Counted from the stretch's first letter, positions 8,412 through 17,289 are shown. The stretch is 64,000 bases of DNA from Alphaproteobacteria bacterium (GCA_012103325.1 WLWY01000005.1:434001-498000); one strand, 5' to 3'. The notes: generated by a model from the letters alone, not told the origin. Translations and numbers: made by a program.

Positions 8412-9284
8412 ATGAGTGATCAGTTGAAAGTGGTCCCGACGGGCGCGGCGCTGGGCGCCGATATCGAAGGGGTCGATCTGCGTGACATCGATGACGCGGT
8501 ATTCGCGAAGATTCTCGATGGCTGGCACGAAAACCTCATCTTGCGATTTCGGGGACAGGATCTGGACGACGACAGTCTGGCCGAATTCAGCTGCCGTTTC
8601 GGTGAACTCGACATGGCACCGACGGGGCGTGGCGGCACGCCGTTCGACCCGACGCGACCGGAGATTACGGTGCTCTCGAACATTGTCGTCAATGGCGAAG
8701 CGGTAGGCGCTTTAGGCAATTCGGAACTCGTCTGGCACCAGGACATGACCTATAACGACCTGCCGCCGAAGGCGAGTTTGCTGTACGCGATGGAGGTGCC
8801 CGAGGCTGGCGGCGACACTTCGTTCTACAATATGTATAAGGCGTATGAGACGCTGCCGGACGATCTGCGGGCGCGGATTCAGGGCCTGAGCTGCAAGCAC
8901 GATGCGACCCGGACGTCGTCGGGCGAGCTCCGCCATGGCTACGACGAGACCTATAATCACGAGGATCGGCCTGGCGCCGTGCACCCCTTCGTCATCCGCC
9001 ATCCCGCGACAGATAAGCCGGCGCTGTTCCTAGGGCGGCGGCCCAACGCCTACGTGCCTGGTTTGCCGGAGGACGAAGGCGACGCGCTGCTCGATGCGCT
9101 GTGGGACCACATCAACAGCGGACTGCATTCCTGGACCCAGCAATGGCGGGCCGGTGACCTAGTGATCTGGGACAACCGCTGCGCCTTGCACCGCCGGAAC
9201 GGTCTGGACCCGAATATGCGTCGGTTGATGCACCGCACGCAGGTCCGCGACGAGGCGCGTCCCGTGGCGGCTTGGGCGAGCTAG
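8412..9284 (+). CDS. TauD/TfdA-family Fe(II)/2-oxoglutarate dioxygenase
   Basis: This 290-residue protein shows the full facial triad, His109-x-Asp111 and His260. Arg275 in MHRTQV sits 15 residues after the distal histidine, where TauD binds 2-oxoglutarate. The family hydroxylates next to a heteroatom and so cleaves taurine, 2,4-D, sulfate esters and similar compounds. The start has a clear GGAGAATAAGG upstream. It sits between the DehI-like gene and an SDR gene 1 bp downstream, so these act as one transcription unit, presumably oxidative attack followed by dehydrogenation. The substrate is unknown. Confidence 0.9.
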   Translation: MSDQLKVVPTGAALGADIEGVDLRDIDDAVFAKILDGWHENLILRFRGQDLDDDSLAEFSCRFGELDMAPTGRGGTPFDPTRPEITVLSNIVVNGEAVGALGNSELVWHQDMTYNDLPPKASLLYAMEVPEAGGDTSFYNMYKAYETLPDDLRARIQGLSCKHDATRTSSGELRHGYDETYNHEDRPGAVHPFVIRHPATDKPALFLGRRPNAYVPGLPEDEGDALLDALWDHINSGLHSWTQQWRAGDLVIWDNRCALHRRNGLDPNMRRLMHRTQVRDEARPVAAWAS

Positions 9285-9285
9285 A

Positions 9286-10041
9286 GTGCGTTTCGAAGAC
9301 AAAGTGGCGATGGTCACTGGTGCCGGGCACGGAATCGGCAATGCAGTCGGGGTGCGACTGGCGTCGGAAGGCGCGCGCGTGCTGGTGTGCGATCTCGACG
9401 GCGATCTTGCTGCGGCCAACGCGAAAGCGATACAGGAAACTGGCGGTACAGCGGAAGCCTGCGTAATGGACGTGGCACAGCGCGATGACGTGCAACGCGC
9501 GGTCGATCAGGCAGTTTCGTCATGGTCGCGTCTCGATATCCTGGTCTGTAGCGCCGGCGTAATGGAACGGGCGCCGTTCCTCGAAACGACGGATAAGCAT
9601 TGGCTCAGAGTGACCGGCATCAACCTCCACGGCACATTCCTGTGTGGGCAAATCGCGGCGCGTCAGATGGTGACGCAGGGCGAGGGCGGGCGGATCGTCA
9701 ATGTCGCATCGAACTCCGGCATCTTCGGCGGCAGGGGTCGAGCCGCCTACGGTGCGAGCAAAGCGGGTGTCATCAACCTGACCCAATCCATGGCCATCGA
9801 ACTTGCGGAGCACGATATCCTCGTCAACGCTGTCGGACCAGGCCCGACCCTGACCCGGCCGGAAGTGCAGGGTGCGCTGATGGCGAGCGCGCAGAACCGC
9901 ATGCCGCTCAAACGCTATGGGTTGCCGGAGGAGATCGCCTCGGTCGCGGCGTTTCTTGCCTCTGACGAATGCAGCTTCACGACGGGTCATGTCTTCGCCG
10001 CAGACGGCGGGTTTACGATTGCCGGCGTCATGGAAGGTTGA
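9286..10041 (+). CDS. SDR family NAD(P)-dependent oxidoreductase
   Basis: This is a classical 251-residue short-chain dehydrogenase with cofactor motif TGAGHGIG at 11-18 and catalytic Ser142, Tyr155 and Lys159 (YGASK). Asp36-x-Asp38 at the end of beta-2 favours NAD over NADP. The start is GTG 9286, one base after the dioxygenase stop, which argues for coupled translation. It most likely oxidises an alcohol or reduces a carbonyl in the pathway of its neighbours. Confidence 0.9.
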   Translation: MRFEDKVAMVTGAGHGIGNAVGVRLASEGARVLVCDLDGDLAAANAKAIQETGGTAEACVMDVAQRDDVQRAVDQAVSSWSRLDILVCSAGVMERAPFLETTDKHWLRVTGINLHGTFLCGQIAARQMVTQGEGGRIVNVASNSGIFGGRGRAAYGASKAGVINLTQSMAIELAEHDILVNAVGPGPTLTRPEVQGALMASAQNRMPLKRYGLPEEIASVAAFLASDECSFTTGHVFAADGGFTIAGVMEG

Positions 10042-10066
10042 ACAGTAAATAGTAGGAATGATCGAG

Positions 10067-12406
10067 ATGATGAACTTCGCCGTTGGTCAGCCGGTGCCGC
10101 GCACCGAAGATCCTCGTCTGTTGCGAGGCCACGGCAACTATGTCGATGATGTCAATCTGCGGGACCAGGCTTACGCCTTCATGGTCCGCTCGCCGCACGC
10201 GCATGCCCAAATCAAATCGATTGATACGGCTGAGGCCTTGTCGATGCCCGGCGTTCTGGCGATTCTGACCGGTGCGGAATACGCGGCCGATGGGCTGGGG
10301 TTCATTACTGGTCCGACGCCCTACAAACGCCGTGACGGTGCAGTGATGTATCGGCCGCCTCGTCCGGCCCTGACCGCGGACCGGGTCCGGCATGTCGGTC
10401 AGATCGCTGCCGTCGTCGTGGCGGAGACAGTCGATCAGGCGAAAGACGCCGCCGAAGCCGTCGAAATCGACTACGAGCCGTTGCCGGTCAACGCGTTGAC
10501 GGGCGAGGCGCGGCAGGCGGCGGCGATCTGGGACGATTGCGCGGACAATGAATCATTCCGCTATGAGGTCGGCGACAAATCTGCAATGGACGCTGCGGTC
10601 GCGGGGGCGGCGCATGTGATCCGGCAGCGCTACGTCATCAACCGCATCACGGCGAACACGATGGAGCCGCGCGGTGCGCTCGCCGACTATGATACGCGAA
10701 CGGAGCGCTACACGATCTATACCGGTGTGCAGCGGCCCTATGCGTGGCGTGCGACCCTAGCGAAGAACCTGTTCCATGTGCGGGAGAGTCAGATCCGGTT
10801 CATCACGGGCGATCTTGGCGGCTCGTTCGGCATGAAGGGTGCGATCTATCCGGAAGTGCCGCTCGTCGCCTGGGCCTCCAAGCGGCTCGGCCGGCCGGTC
10901 AAATGGCGCTGCGAGCGGAGCGAAGGGTTTCCCGCCGACGACCATGCGCGGGACAATGTCAGCGATGTCACCTTAGCGCTCGACGAGAATGGCAAGTTTC
11001 TGGCGATGGGCGTTGAGACGAGCGCCGCGCTTGGCGCCTATGTCGCCTTCCTGGGCATGGGCGCGCCGACCGGCAATGTCGGCGGGCTGGCGGGCGTCTA
11101 CATGACACCGGCGATGCATGTCGCGGTCTCCGCCGTGCTGACCAACACGTCGCCGACATCGCCCTATCGCGGTGCGGGCCGGCCCGAAGCGTCCTACATC
11201 CTGGAGCGGACGATAGACATTGCCGCCAGAACGCTTGGCATCGATCCGGTCGCGCTGCGGCGGCGGAACATGATTCCGTCCGGCCAGATGCCCTACAAGA
11301 CGCCGCTGACCTTTACCTATGACTGCGGAGAGTTCGAAGCCGTCCTCGACAAGACATTGGCGAAGGCGGATTACGATGGCTTCGCGGCGCGCCGGGCGGA
11401 ATCAGAATCCGCTGGCAAGCTGCGGGGGATCGGCATTTCCTGCACGATCGAGCGCGCCGCAGCGGCACAGCTGGAAACCGCGGAGCTACGCTTTGATCCG
11501 TCGGGCGATGCGACGATCTTGATCGGCACGACGCCGCACGGGCAGGGGCACGAAACAATCTATAAACAGATCGTCTGCGGTGCGCTCGGCCTCGATCCGG
11601 AGAACGTTCGAGTCATCGAGGGCGACACCGACGCCGTGTCGTTCGGCACTGGGACCGGCGGGTCCCGGACGGCGACGATTGGATCCGGTGCGGTTCTGAA
11701 GGCGATGGAGAAGGTAATCGACAAGACCAAACGGATCGCAGCACATACGTTAGAAGCCGCACCGGAGGACATCGCCTTCGAAGACGGCCAATTTTCCATT
11801 GTCGGGACAGACCGCGGCATGACTTTTCTCGAAGCCGCGGCGCTGGCTTTCGATCCAAGCAAGCTGCCGCCGGGCATGGAACCGACCCTCGCCGAGCTTG
11901 CAAGCTATACGCCGGAGGTCGCGAATTATCCGAACGGCTGCCATATCGTCGAGGTTGAGATCACGCCAGAAACCGGCGAGATCGCCCTCGACCGCTATTC
12001 CGTCGTCGACGATTGCGGTTTCGAGCTCAACCCGCTCTTGGTTAAAGGGCAGGTGCATGGCGGCATCGCCCAGGGCGTCGGTCAGGCTCTGATGGAAAAC
12101 ATGGTCTACGACCAGGGCAGCGGCCAGCTGCTCAGCGGGTCCTTCATGGATTACAGCATGCCGCGCGCAGGCGATTTCTGCGCCCTCGATGTCGGCGCGC
12201 ACCCCGTCCTGACCGAAACCAATCCCCTGGGCGTGAAGGGCGTCGGCGAAGCCGGCACGGTGGGCGCTCTGGCGGCGGTTATGAATGCGATCAACGATGC
12301 CCTTTCGGGCTTGGGCATAACGCACTTCGAAATGCCGGCGACGCCGGACCGGGTCTGGAAGGCGATCGCGGAGGCGCGGGCTTCTTCTATTGAAGGTCCG
12401 GGGTAA
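10067..12406 (+). CDS. Xanthine dehydrogenase family molybdopterin-binding (large) subunit, CoxL-like, orphan
   Basis: This large molybdenum hydroxylase subunit of about 779 residues has the aldehyde oxidase a/b hammerhead near the N terminus (HVGQIAAVVVAE). Further motifs are GDLGGSFGMKG, SPYRGAGRPEA, and the C-terminal GVKGVGEAGT with the catalytic glutamate. The CO-dehydrogenase active-site loop with its cysteine is not seen, so this is a form II/aldehyde or heterocycle-type enzyme. The small 2Fe-2S and FAD subunits normally encoded beside it are missing from the window. Start: ATG 10058 has AGGA directly abutting; ATG 10067 has the same AGGA nine bases away and is preferred. The 3' end overlaps parE by 20 bp on the opposite strand. 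Confidence 0.88.
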   Translation: MMNFAVGQPVPRTEDPRLLRGHGNYVDDVNLRDQAYAFMVRSPHAHAQIKSIDTAEALSMPGVLAILTGAEYAADGLGFITGPTPYKRRDGAVMYRPPRPALTADRVRHVGQIAAVVVAETVDQAKDAAEAVEIDYEPLPVNALTGEARQAAAIWDDCADNESFRYEVGDKSAMDAAVAGAAHVIRQRYVINRITANTMEPRGALADYDTRTERYTIYTGVQRPYAWRATLAKNLFHVRESQIRFITGDLGGSFGMKGAIYPEVPLVAWASKRLGRPVKWRCERSEGFPADDHARDNVSDVTLALDENGKFLAMGVETSAALGAYVAFLGMGAPTGNVGGLAGVYMTPAMHVAVSAVLTNTSPTSPYRGAGRPEASYILERTIDIAARTLGIDPVALRRRNMIPSGQMPYKTPLTFTYDCGEFEAVLDKTLAKADYDGFAARRAESESAGKLRGIGISCTIERAAAAQLETAELRFDPSGDATILIGTTPHGQGHETIYKQIVCGALGLDPENVRVIEGDTDAVSFGTGTGGSRTATIGSGAVLKAMEKVIDKTKRIAAHTLEAAPEDIAFEDGQFSIVGTDRGMTFLEAAALAFDPSKLPPGMEPTLAELASYTPEVANYPNGCHIVEVEITPETGEIALDRYSVVDDCGFELNPLLVKGQVHGGIAQGVGQALMENMVYDQGSGQLLSGSFMDYSMPRAGDFCALDVGAHPVLTETNPLGVKGVGEAGTVGALAAVMNAINDALSGLGITHFEMPATPDRVWKAIAEARASSIEGPG

Positions 12407-12692
12407 AGAGTTCGGGCGCGATGTGGCGTGCGCCGTGCAGAACGCGGATGACCGTGATCCCATCAACCTCGGGCAGGAAGAAGATCAGGTAATTGTCATA
12501 GGGCAAATATCTAAGACCCGGTGCAAGGTCCGGACGCGCCGGTGCGAGCTCAGGGTTCCGGGCGAGCAAGACGAATTTCTCGTATAGCGCGTTGCGGAAA
12601 TTTCGGGCCGCTTCGGGGTTATCGGCGGCGATGTAACGGACAATCCCTTTCAGATCGTCTAAGGCAATGCGTTTGAGCCGGATTGACGCCAC
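12387..12692 (-). CDS. parE: RelE/ParE-family toxin
   Basis: This 101-residue ParE/RelE-fold protein has the family pattern AL.DL..IVRYIA..NPEAARNF at the N terminus, ..P...R.DLAPGLRYLPYDNYLIFF in the middle and VLHGARHI near the end. ParE toxins poison DNA gyrase and RelE toxins cut mRNA; the LPYDNYLIFFL..V..I.VIRVLHG.R layout is closer to ParE. GTG 12692 overlaps the last base of the antitoxin stop, so translation is coupled. Its 3' end is antisense to the last 20 bases of the CoxL-like gene. Confidence 0.88.
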   Translation of the reverse strand: MASIRLKRIALDDLKGIVRYIAADNPEAARNFRNALYEKFVLLARNPELAPARPDLAPGLRYLPYDNYLIFFLPEVDGITVIRVLHGARHIAPELFTPDLQ

Positions 12693-12952
12693 TATCGATT
12701 GCCATCGTAATCATCGATGATCGCATCCAGTTCCGTGAAAGCAGCCTCGCCTTCGATAAAGACCGGGTCGTTTAACCCTTTTTGGATTTCGGCGCGAAGA
12801 ATGGCGAGCCTTTCGGCCTCGCGTTGTTCCTGGTTTTCAAGATGCCGTAGACCGTCTCGGATAACTTCGCTCGCGGTGGCGTAGCGGCCCGACCGAACCT
12901 TTTCCTCTACGAATTCATCGTAATATTTTCCGAGAGAAACATTCTTCGCCAT
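12692..12952 (-). CDS. parD: ParD-like type II antitoxin (RHH/CopG family)
   Basis: The protein is 86 residues. The N-terminal ribbon-helix-helix (NVSLGKYYDEFVEEKVRSGRYATASEVIRDGLRHLE) binds DNA and the acidic tail (DPVFIEGEAAFTELDAIIDDYD) should wrap the toxin. AAGGAGG five bases before ATG gives strong translation, as expected for an antitoxin made in excess. It lies immediately upstream of parE. Autoregulation is supported by a palindrome overlapping its promoter (12985-13023). Confidence 0.9.
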   Translation of the reverse strand: MAKNVSLGKYYDEFVEEKVRSGRYATASEVIRDGLRHLENQEQREAERLAILRAEIQKGLNDPVFIEGEAAFTELDAIIDDYDGNR

Positions 12953-12984
12953 ATTCGCCTCCTTCGATCAGTGAAGGCATAGAT

Positions 12985-13023
12985 AGCATAAAATAGCATT
13001 TTTTGACATCGAATTATGATGTC
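12985..13023 (-). promoter_or_regulatory. Putative parDE promoter with overlapping palindromic operator
   Basis: Reading the minus strand, TTCGAT (13013-13008) and TATGCT (12990-12985) are separated by 17 bases and lie about 35 bases before parD. A perfect inverted repeat GACATC-N7-GATGTC at 13005-13023 covers the -35 box, and two direct copies of ATAGCAT lie around the -10. ParD-type antitoxins repress their own promoters through such repeats. Confidence 0.45.
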
Positions 13024-13082
13024 GAATGGCTGACGACGAGGAATTACGTCGATAAATCTTCCGATGGCGCGCGCCGATAGGT

Positions 13083-13559
13083 TCAGAACGTGTGTAATCG
13101 CCATCCGATAAACACGCCCGAAAGGGCGCCGCTCAACCCCATATAACTGTAGATCACGGCGGGCTGCGCAACGAAATCGGGGTCCGTCGCCGATTTGTAT
13201 CCAAAAGCATAGCGGATCGCGAAGATCAACAAGATCAGACCGAGCGTTTTCCATTCGCCGGGGATAAGAAGCCGCCGGTTGGCACGGTCGACCCGCACTC
13301 CAGCATCGCGATTGGCGAACCAGCCGAGCAGCGTGCCGCACAGCAACCCGGAACCCCAGATCAGAACGATGGTGAAACCCGGCGCCGCGGTGAGCAGGGT
13401 CGAAACCGACATCGCGAATATGGCGGATGGCAGGATGATCATTTGCCGAACACTGACGATCCTCGTTTGTCCGGCGCGAATGCCAAGCCAGAGCAGTGCC
13501 GCCAGCAGCGGCCAGACCCAAAGCGGCGTTCCCGAGACGATGCCGATCAATCTATCCAT
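13083..13559 (-). CDS. Small integral membrane protein (DUF6622-like)
   Basis: This 158-residue protein has about four or five hydrophobic segments: PLWVWPLLAALLWLGIRA near 12-29, MIILPSAIFAMSVSTLL near 40-56, FTIVLIWGSGLLCGTLLGWF near 62-81, LGLILLIFAIRYAFGY near 106-121, and a C-terminal one. The opening (TPLWVWPLLAALLWLGIRA.....VS...MIILP) resembles proteins labelled DUF6622 as I recall them. Function is unknown. It stands alone between the parDE locus and an epoxide hydrolase gene. Confidence 0.7.
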   Translation of the reverse strand: MDRLIGIVSGTPLWVWPLLAALLWLGIRAGQTRIVSVRQMIILPSAIFAMSVSTLLTAAPGFTIVLIWGSGLLCGTLLGWFANRDAGVRVDRANRRLLIPGEWKTLGLILLIFAIRYAFGYKSATDPDFVAQPAVIYSYMGLSGALSGVFIGWRLHTF

Positions 13560-13592
13560 GGCAAGAAGGTATCGTTGTCCGGAGCATCCACG

Positions 13593-14759
13593 CTACCGAT
13601 GGGTCCGGAAGAAGCTGCGCACATCTTCGACGAAGGGCTTGCCGACTTCCATTGCCGTAAAGTGGCCGCCTTTTTCCAGCCGCGTCTCGTGTGTCACGTT
13701 GCCGAGCCGCTTGACCCAGCTCGACGGCGGTGGCGGGAAGAGATCGTTGGGCGGCAGGCAGAGTCCGAGCGGCTGCTCGACGCGCTGGCCTGTTGCCAGA
13801 TTGCCGCAGCGTTCTTCGCGATAGCCGCGGTATATGCGAGTCGAGCTGTTGATCGTGCCGGTCGCCCAATAGACCATGATGTTGGTCAACAGATCGTCCA
13901 TCGGGAAAGGCGGTTCCGCGACGGTGGGATCGGTCCAGCCGTGGAACTTTTCAGCGATCCAGCCTGCGAGGCCAATCGGAGAGTCCATGAGGCCGTAGGC
14001 AAGCGTCTGCGGTTTCGTTGCTTGAATATCCTGGTACGCCGTTTCCTGCCGCAGGTGCTTCTTGACCTTGGCGAACCAGGCGGCTTCCTCGTCGGTGACC
14101 GGCGGGTCGTCCGGCCCGGTGCTGGGGCGCAGTGGCAGGATGTTGACGTGCAGGGCGGTGAGCGCTTTCGGATGATCGAGAGCGATGCGGGCGGCGATGA
14201 TCCCACCCCAGTCGCCGCCTTGCGCGACATAGCGCTCGTAGCCCAGCGTTTCGCGCATCAATTTGCTCATCATGCCGCCGACAGCTTGCGGGCCGAGTGT
14301 TACGGGGGGAATGCCGGAGAAGCCGAAGCCGGGCAGCGATGGCGCGATGACATCGAACCCGTCCGACGCGTCGCCGCCGAAACGCTCCGGATGGGCGAGC
14401 GGTTCGATGACATCGAGGAACTCGACGATGGAGCCCGGCCAGCCATGCATCAGCAACAGCGGGAGGGGATTGCCGCCGCTGCCCCGTACATGGATGAAGT
14501 GGATGTCGAGCGGGTCGCCGTTCGGCATCGCAACCGGCGCGGTGAATTGCGGGAAGCGGTTGATCCGGGCCTCGGCCGCGCGCCAGTCGTATTCGTCGCG
14601 CCAATAGGCTGCGAGGCGCTGCATGTAATCGAGGTTCGCGCCGAATGCCCACCCGGCCTCGTCGGGTTCGTCCGGCCAGCGGATATTGTCGAGACGCTGC
14701 TGCAAATCCTTCAGTACCGTGTCCGGGACCGCGATCTGGAAGGGCAGCGGCGCATTCAT
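13593..14759 (-). CDS. Epoxide hydrolase family protein (EHN domain)
   Basis: This 388-residue protein has the epoxide hydrolase N-terminal cap (FQIAVPDTVLKDLQQRLDNIRWPDE) followed by an alpha/beta hydrolase core. Oxyanion HGWPG is at 105-109 and nucleophile Asp183 is in GGDWGG. The base histidine is in EKGGHFTAM near residue 367. Aspartate as nucleophile is diagnostic of epoxide hydrolases, which add water to an epoxide through an alkyl-enzyme ester. It lies 9 bases after the flavin monooxygenase gene on the same strand, which would fit an oxygenase making an epoxide and this enzyme opening it. That pairing is inference. Confidence 0.88.
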   Translation of the reverse strand: MNAPLPFQIAVPDTVLKDLQQRLDNIRWPDEPDEAGWAFGANLDYMQRLAAYWRDEYDWRAAEARINRFPQFTAPVAMPNGDPLDIHFIHVRGSGGNPLPLLLMHGWPGSIVEFLDVIEPLAHPERFGGDASDGFDVIAPSLPGFGFSGIPPVTLGPQAVGGMMSKLMRETLGYERYVAQGGDWGGIIAARIALDHPKALTALHVNILPLRPSTGPDDPPVTDEEAAWFAKVKKHLRQETAYQDIQATKPQTLAYGLMDSPIGLAGWIAEKFHGWTDPTVAEPPFPMDDLLTNIMVYWATGTINSSTRIYRGYREERCGNLATGQRVEQPLGLCLPPNDLFPPPPSSWVKRLGNVTHETRLEKGGHFTAMEVGKPFVEDVRSFFRTHR

Positions 14760-14768
14760 GGTTTGGCT

Positions 14769-16130
14769 TCAGTCAGCGGCATCGCTGTTGCCGCGCCAGT
14801 CGCCGATGGCAGGGCGCGACAGGCCGAGATGGTCGCGCAAGGTCGAGCCGGAATATTCCTTGCGGTAGATCCCGCGTTTCTGCAATTCCGGAATGACGTA
14901 TTTGACGAACTCCTCGAAACAGCCCGGCTGATGGGTCGGGCCGATCACGAAGCCGTCGCAGCCGCGCGCCGACCACCATTCCTCGATATTGTCGGCGATT
15001 TCTTTTGGCCCACCGATCCACGCGTTACTCAATAATCCACGCCCGGTGACCTGCATGAAATCGCGCGGCGTCGGGTTCTTGATCCCGGCCTGGACGACGA
15101 CCCGGTCGCGCATCGACTGCATGCCCTGAATGCCCTGGATTTCCTCATCGCTGAAGGGTTCGTCGAGTCCCTTGGTGGCGAAGTCGAAGTTGAGCGCTTC
15201 GGACAGCAGCAGTAACTGATCCATTTCGTTCGGCAGTTTCTCGTATGCGGCCGCCTTGTCTTCCGCCTCCGACTTGCTTTCCCCGGTGATTGGATAGAAC
15301 AGGCTGCAGATTTTCATGCCTTCCGGGTCGCGGCCCGCGGCGGCGGTCATTTCTTTCTGTGTTTTGTAGCGCGCCTGGGCCTGTTTCAAATCGTGATAGA
15401 CGACGAACAGCAGCTCGCCCCAGCGGGCGGCGAATTCCTGGCCTCGGCCGCTCATGCCGGCCTGAATGACGACGGGGTGGCCTTGTGGTGAGCGCGGTAC
15501 GGTGAACGGGCCGCGTGAGGATTTGTATTTGCCCTTGTAGTCGATGCGCCGGACCTTGTCGGGATGAGCGTAGATATTGTTGACCTTATCGACGGCGACG
15601 GCGTCGTCGTCCCAGCTATCCCAGTGGCTGAGCACGATCTCCATGAATTCGTCGCCCTCGTCGTAACGGGTGTCGTGCGCCATATGGAGTTCTTTGCCCA
15701 TGTTGCGGGCTTCGTTGTCGTTGACCGACGTGACGACGTTCCAGGCTGCGCGGCCTTTTGTCATAAGGTCGACGGTCTGAAACAGCCGCGCGACGTGGAA
15801 CGGTTCGTAATAGGTCGTCGAATAGGTCGCGCCGAGACCGAGATGCTTGGTCACCGCGGCCATCGTCATTAGGCAGGTGACGGCATCCATTTTCACGCAG
15901 CGGATACCATTCTTGACGGTTTCTGCGTGGTCGCCGCCATACATGTCGGGCATCGCCAGCCGGTCGTCGAAGAAGCCGATATCGAATTTCCCTTCCTCGA
16001 GGACCCGGGCGATGTGTTGGTAATATTCCGGCGAGTAGGTGTCCGTTCTGGCGTCGGGATGCCGCCATGAGGCGGGCAGGGTTGTACAGTTCTGGGCTTG
16101 TAGGAAGGCGACGAAATGGACTTGGCGCAT
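14769..16130 (-). CDS. NtaA/SnaA/DszA-type LLM flavin-dependent monooxygenase
   Basis: This 453-residue flavin-dependent monooxygenase of the bacterial luciferase superfamily is in the long NtaA/DszA branch. Motifs are FDIGFFDDRLAMP near residue 50, LGLGATYSTTYYEPFHVAR around 97-115, GRAAWNVVTS and a C-terminal GPTHQPGCFEEFV. Such enzymes take reduced FMN from a separate reductase and cleave C-S, C-N or ketone substrates (nitrilotriacetate, dibenzothiophene sulfone, EDTA). No flavin reductase gene is in the neighbourhood. It heads a minus-strand pair with the epoxide hydrolase. Confidence 0.9.
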   Translation of the reverse strand: MRQVHFVAFLQAQNCTTLPASWRHPDARTDTYSPEYYQHIARVLEEGKFDIGFFDDRLAMPDMYGGDHAETVKNGIRCVKMDAVTCLMTMAAVTKHLGLGATYSTTYYEPFHVARLFQTVDLMTKGRAAWNVVTSVNDNEARNMGKELHMAHDTRYDEGDEFMEIVLSHWDSWDDDAVAVDKVNNIYAHPDKVRRIDYKGKYKSSRGPFTVPRSPQGHPVVIQAGMSGRGQEFAARWGELLFVVYHDLKQAQARYKTQKEMTAAAGRDPEGMKICSLFYPITGESKSEAEDKAAAYEKLPNEMDQLLLLSEALNFDFATKGLDEPFSDEEIQGIQGMQSMRDRVVVQAGIKNPTPRDFMQVTGRGLLSNAWIGGPKEIADNIEEWWSARGCDGFVIGPTHQPGCFEEFVKYVIPELQKRGIYRKEYSGSTLRDHLGLSRPAIGDWRGNSDAAD

Positions 16131-16252
16131 GGTGTTTTCCTTACATCCCGCCCGCGCTCGATGGGCATGGTTTTGTGGTGGGTAATTGCCCGCTGACTAT
16201 AGTCTCTGGCACAGGTCCGGACAAATCGGCCGAGGCGTTGACGGTGCACCGT

Positions 16253-16280
16253 TTGTCGAATCGGTGTCAGCGTGTATTAG
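16253..16280 (+). promoter_or_regulatory. Possible promoter of the 16320 SDR gene
   Basis: TTGTCG and TATTAG spaced by 16 bases lie about 40 bases before the SDR start in the 189-base divergent gap 16131-16319. No operator-like palindrome is evident. Both boxes deviate from consensus, so this is tentative. Confidence 0.25.
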
Positions 16281-16319
16281 TTTCCCTCATAGAAAAAAAC
16301 CATCAAGAGAGGAACTGGA

Positions 16320-17219
16320 ATGACCCTTTTATGCGAAGGCAGGGTAGCCATTGTCACAGGGGCTGCACGAGGTGTCGGGCGCGAACATGCGCTGCTGCTG
16401 GCGAAACATGGCGCGAAGGTTGTGGTCAACGATCTCGGCGCCGCCGTTGACGGCACGGGGGCGGATACGCATCCCGCGCAGGAGGTCGCCGAAGAAATCA
16501 AGGCGATGGGCGGCGAGGCGATCGTCAACGGCGACGACGTCGGCAATTTCGACGGCGCGAAGAACATGGTCGACCAGGCGATCAACACCTTCGGGCAGCT
16601 CGATATCCTGGTCAACAATGCGGGCATTTTGCGTGACCGCATGCTGGTCAATATGACGGAAGAAGAGTGGGACTCCGTCGTCCATGTGCATCTGAAAGGC
16701 ACTTTTGCACCGACTCGTCATGCCGCCTCTTATTGGCGCGCGATGTCGAAGCAGAAGGATGGTCCTGTTTACGGACGCGTCATCAATACCAGTTCGACTT
16801 CGGGCATCTACGGTAATGTCGGTCAGACGAATTACGGCGCCGCCAAGGCGGGGATCGCCGCGTTCACGGTTATCGCCGCGCGGGAATTGGGCCGCTTGGG
16901 CGTCACCGTCAACGCGATTTCGCCAAGCGCCTATACCCGCATGACCGACTATCTGCGGGAATATACCGAGGAAGAGATCGAGGAGCGCGCACCGCGCTGG
17001 GTCTCGCCGACGGTCGTCTGGCTCGCCAGCGAAGAGGCCGGCGACATCTCCGGCCGCGTCATTCAGGCGGGTGCCGGCATGGTGGCGGTCTGCGAAGGCT
17101 GGCGCCGCGGCGCGGAAGTCGAGGCGATGGAAGATCCCGTAGCGCTCGGCCCCAAGATCCGCGAGATGTGCGGCCAAGCCCGCAAGAACTCCGGCATGGA
17201 CGGGTTCGAGCTCGACTAA
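16320..17219 (+). CDS. SDR family protein, 3-hydroxyacyl-CoA dehydrogenase-like
   Basis: This 299-residue SDR has cofactor motif TGAARGVG at 13-20, Asp38 after beta-2, NNAG at 99-102 and catalytic Ser159, Tyr172 and Lys176. The insertion after beta-2 (DLGAAVDGTGADTHPAQEVAEEI) and the extended C terminus match the dehydrogenase domain of peroxisomal multifunctional enzyme type 2 and its bacterial single-domain relatives. These act on 3-hydroxyacyl-CoA or steroid-like alcohols. GAGAGG sits seven bases upstream of ATG. The Fe-S gene follows after 70 bases. Confidence 0.88.
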   Translation: MTLLCEGRVAIVTGAARGVGREHALLLAKHGAKVVVNDLGAAVDGTGADTHPAQEVAEEIKAMGGEAIVNGDDVGNFDGAKNMVDQAINTFGQLDILVNNAGILRDRMLVNMTEEEWDSVVHVHLKGTFAPTRHAASYWRAMSKQKDGPVYGRVINTSSTSGIYGNVGQTNYGAAKAGIAAFTVIAARELGRLGVTVNAISPSAYTRMTDYLREYTEEEIEERAPRWVSPTVVWLASEEAGDISGRVIQAGAGMVAVCEGWRRGAEVEAMEDPVALGPKIREMCGQARKNSGMDGFELD

Positions 17220-17289
17220 GGCCTTGGCCGCGAACTGACAGGAACCGGTTTCTCCTATAGAGTGATGTCGTGGAATTCAGAGGAACACC

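Noticed and set aside
12907..13521. 204-residue minus-strand frame overlapping parD and the membrane protein gene
   Set aside because: It overlaps two better-supported genes in another frame and reads through the parD promoter.
13443..15035. 530-residue plus-strand frame opposite the epoxide hydrolase gene
   Set aside because: No family resemblance; the minus strand holds two well-recognised genes.
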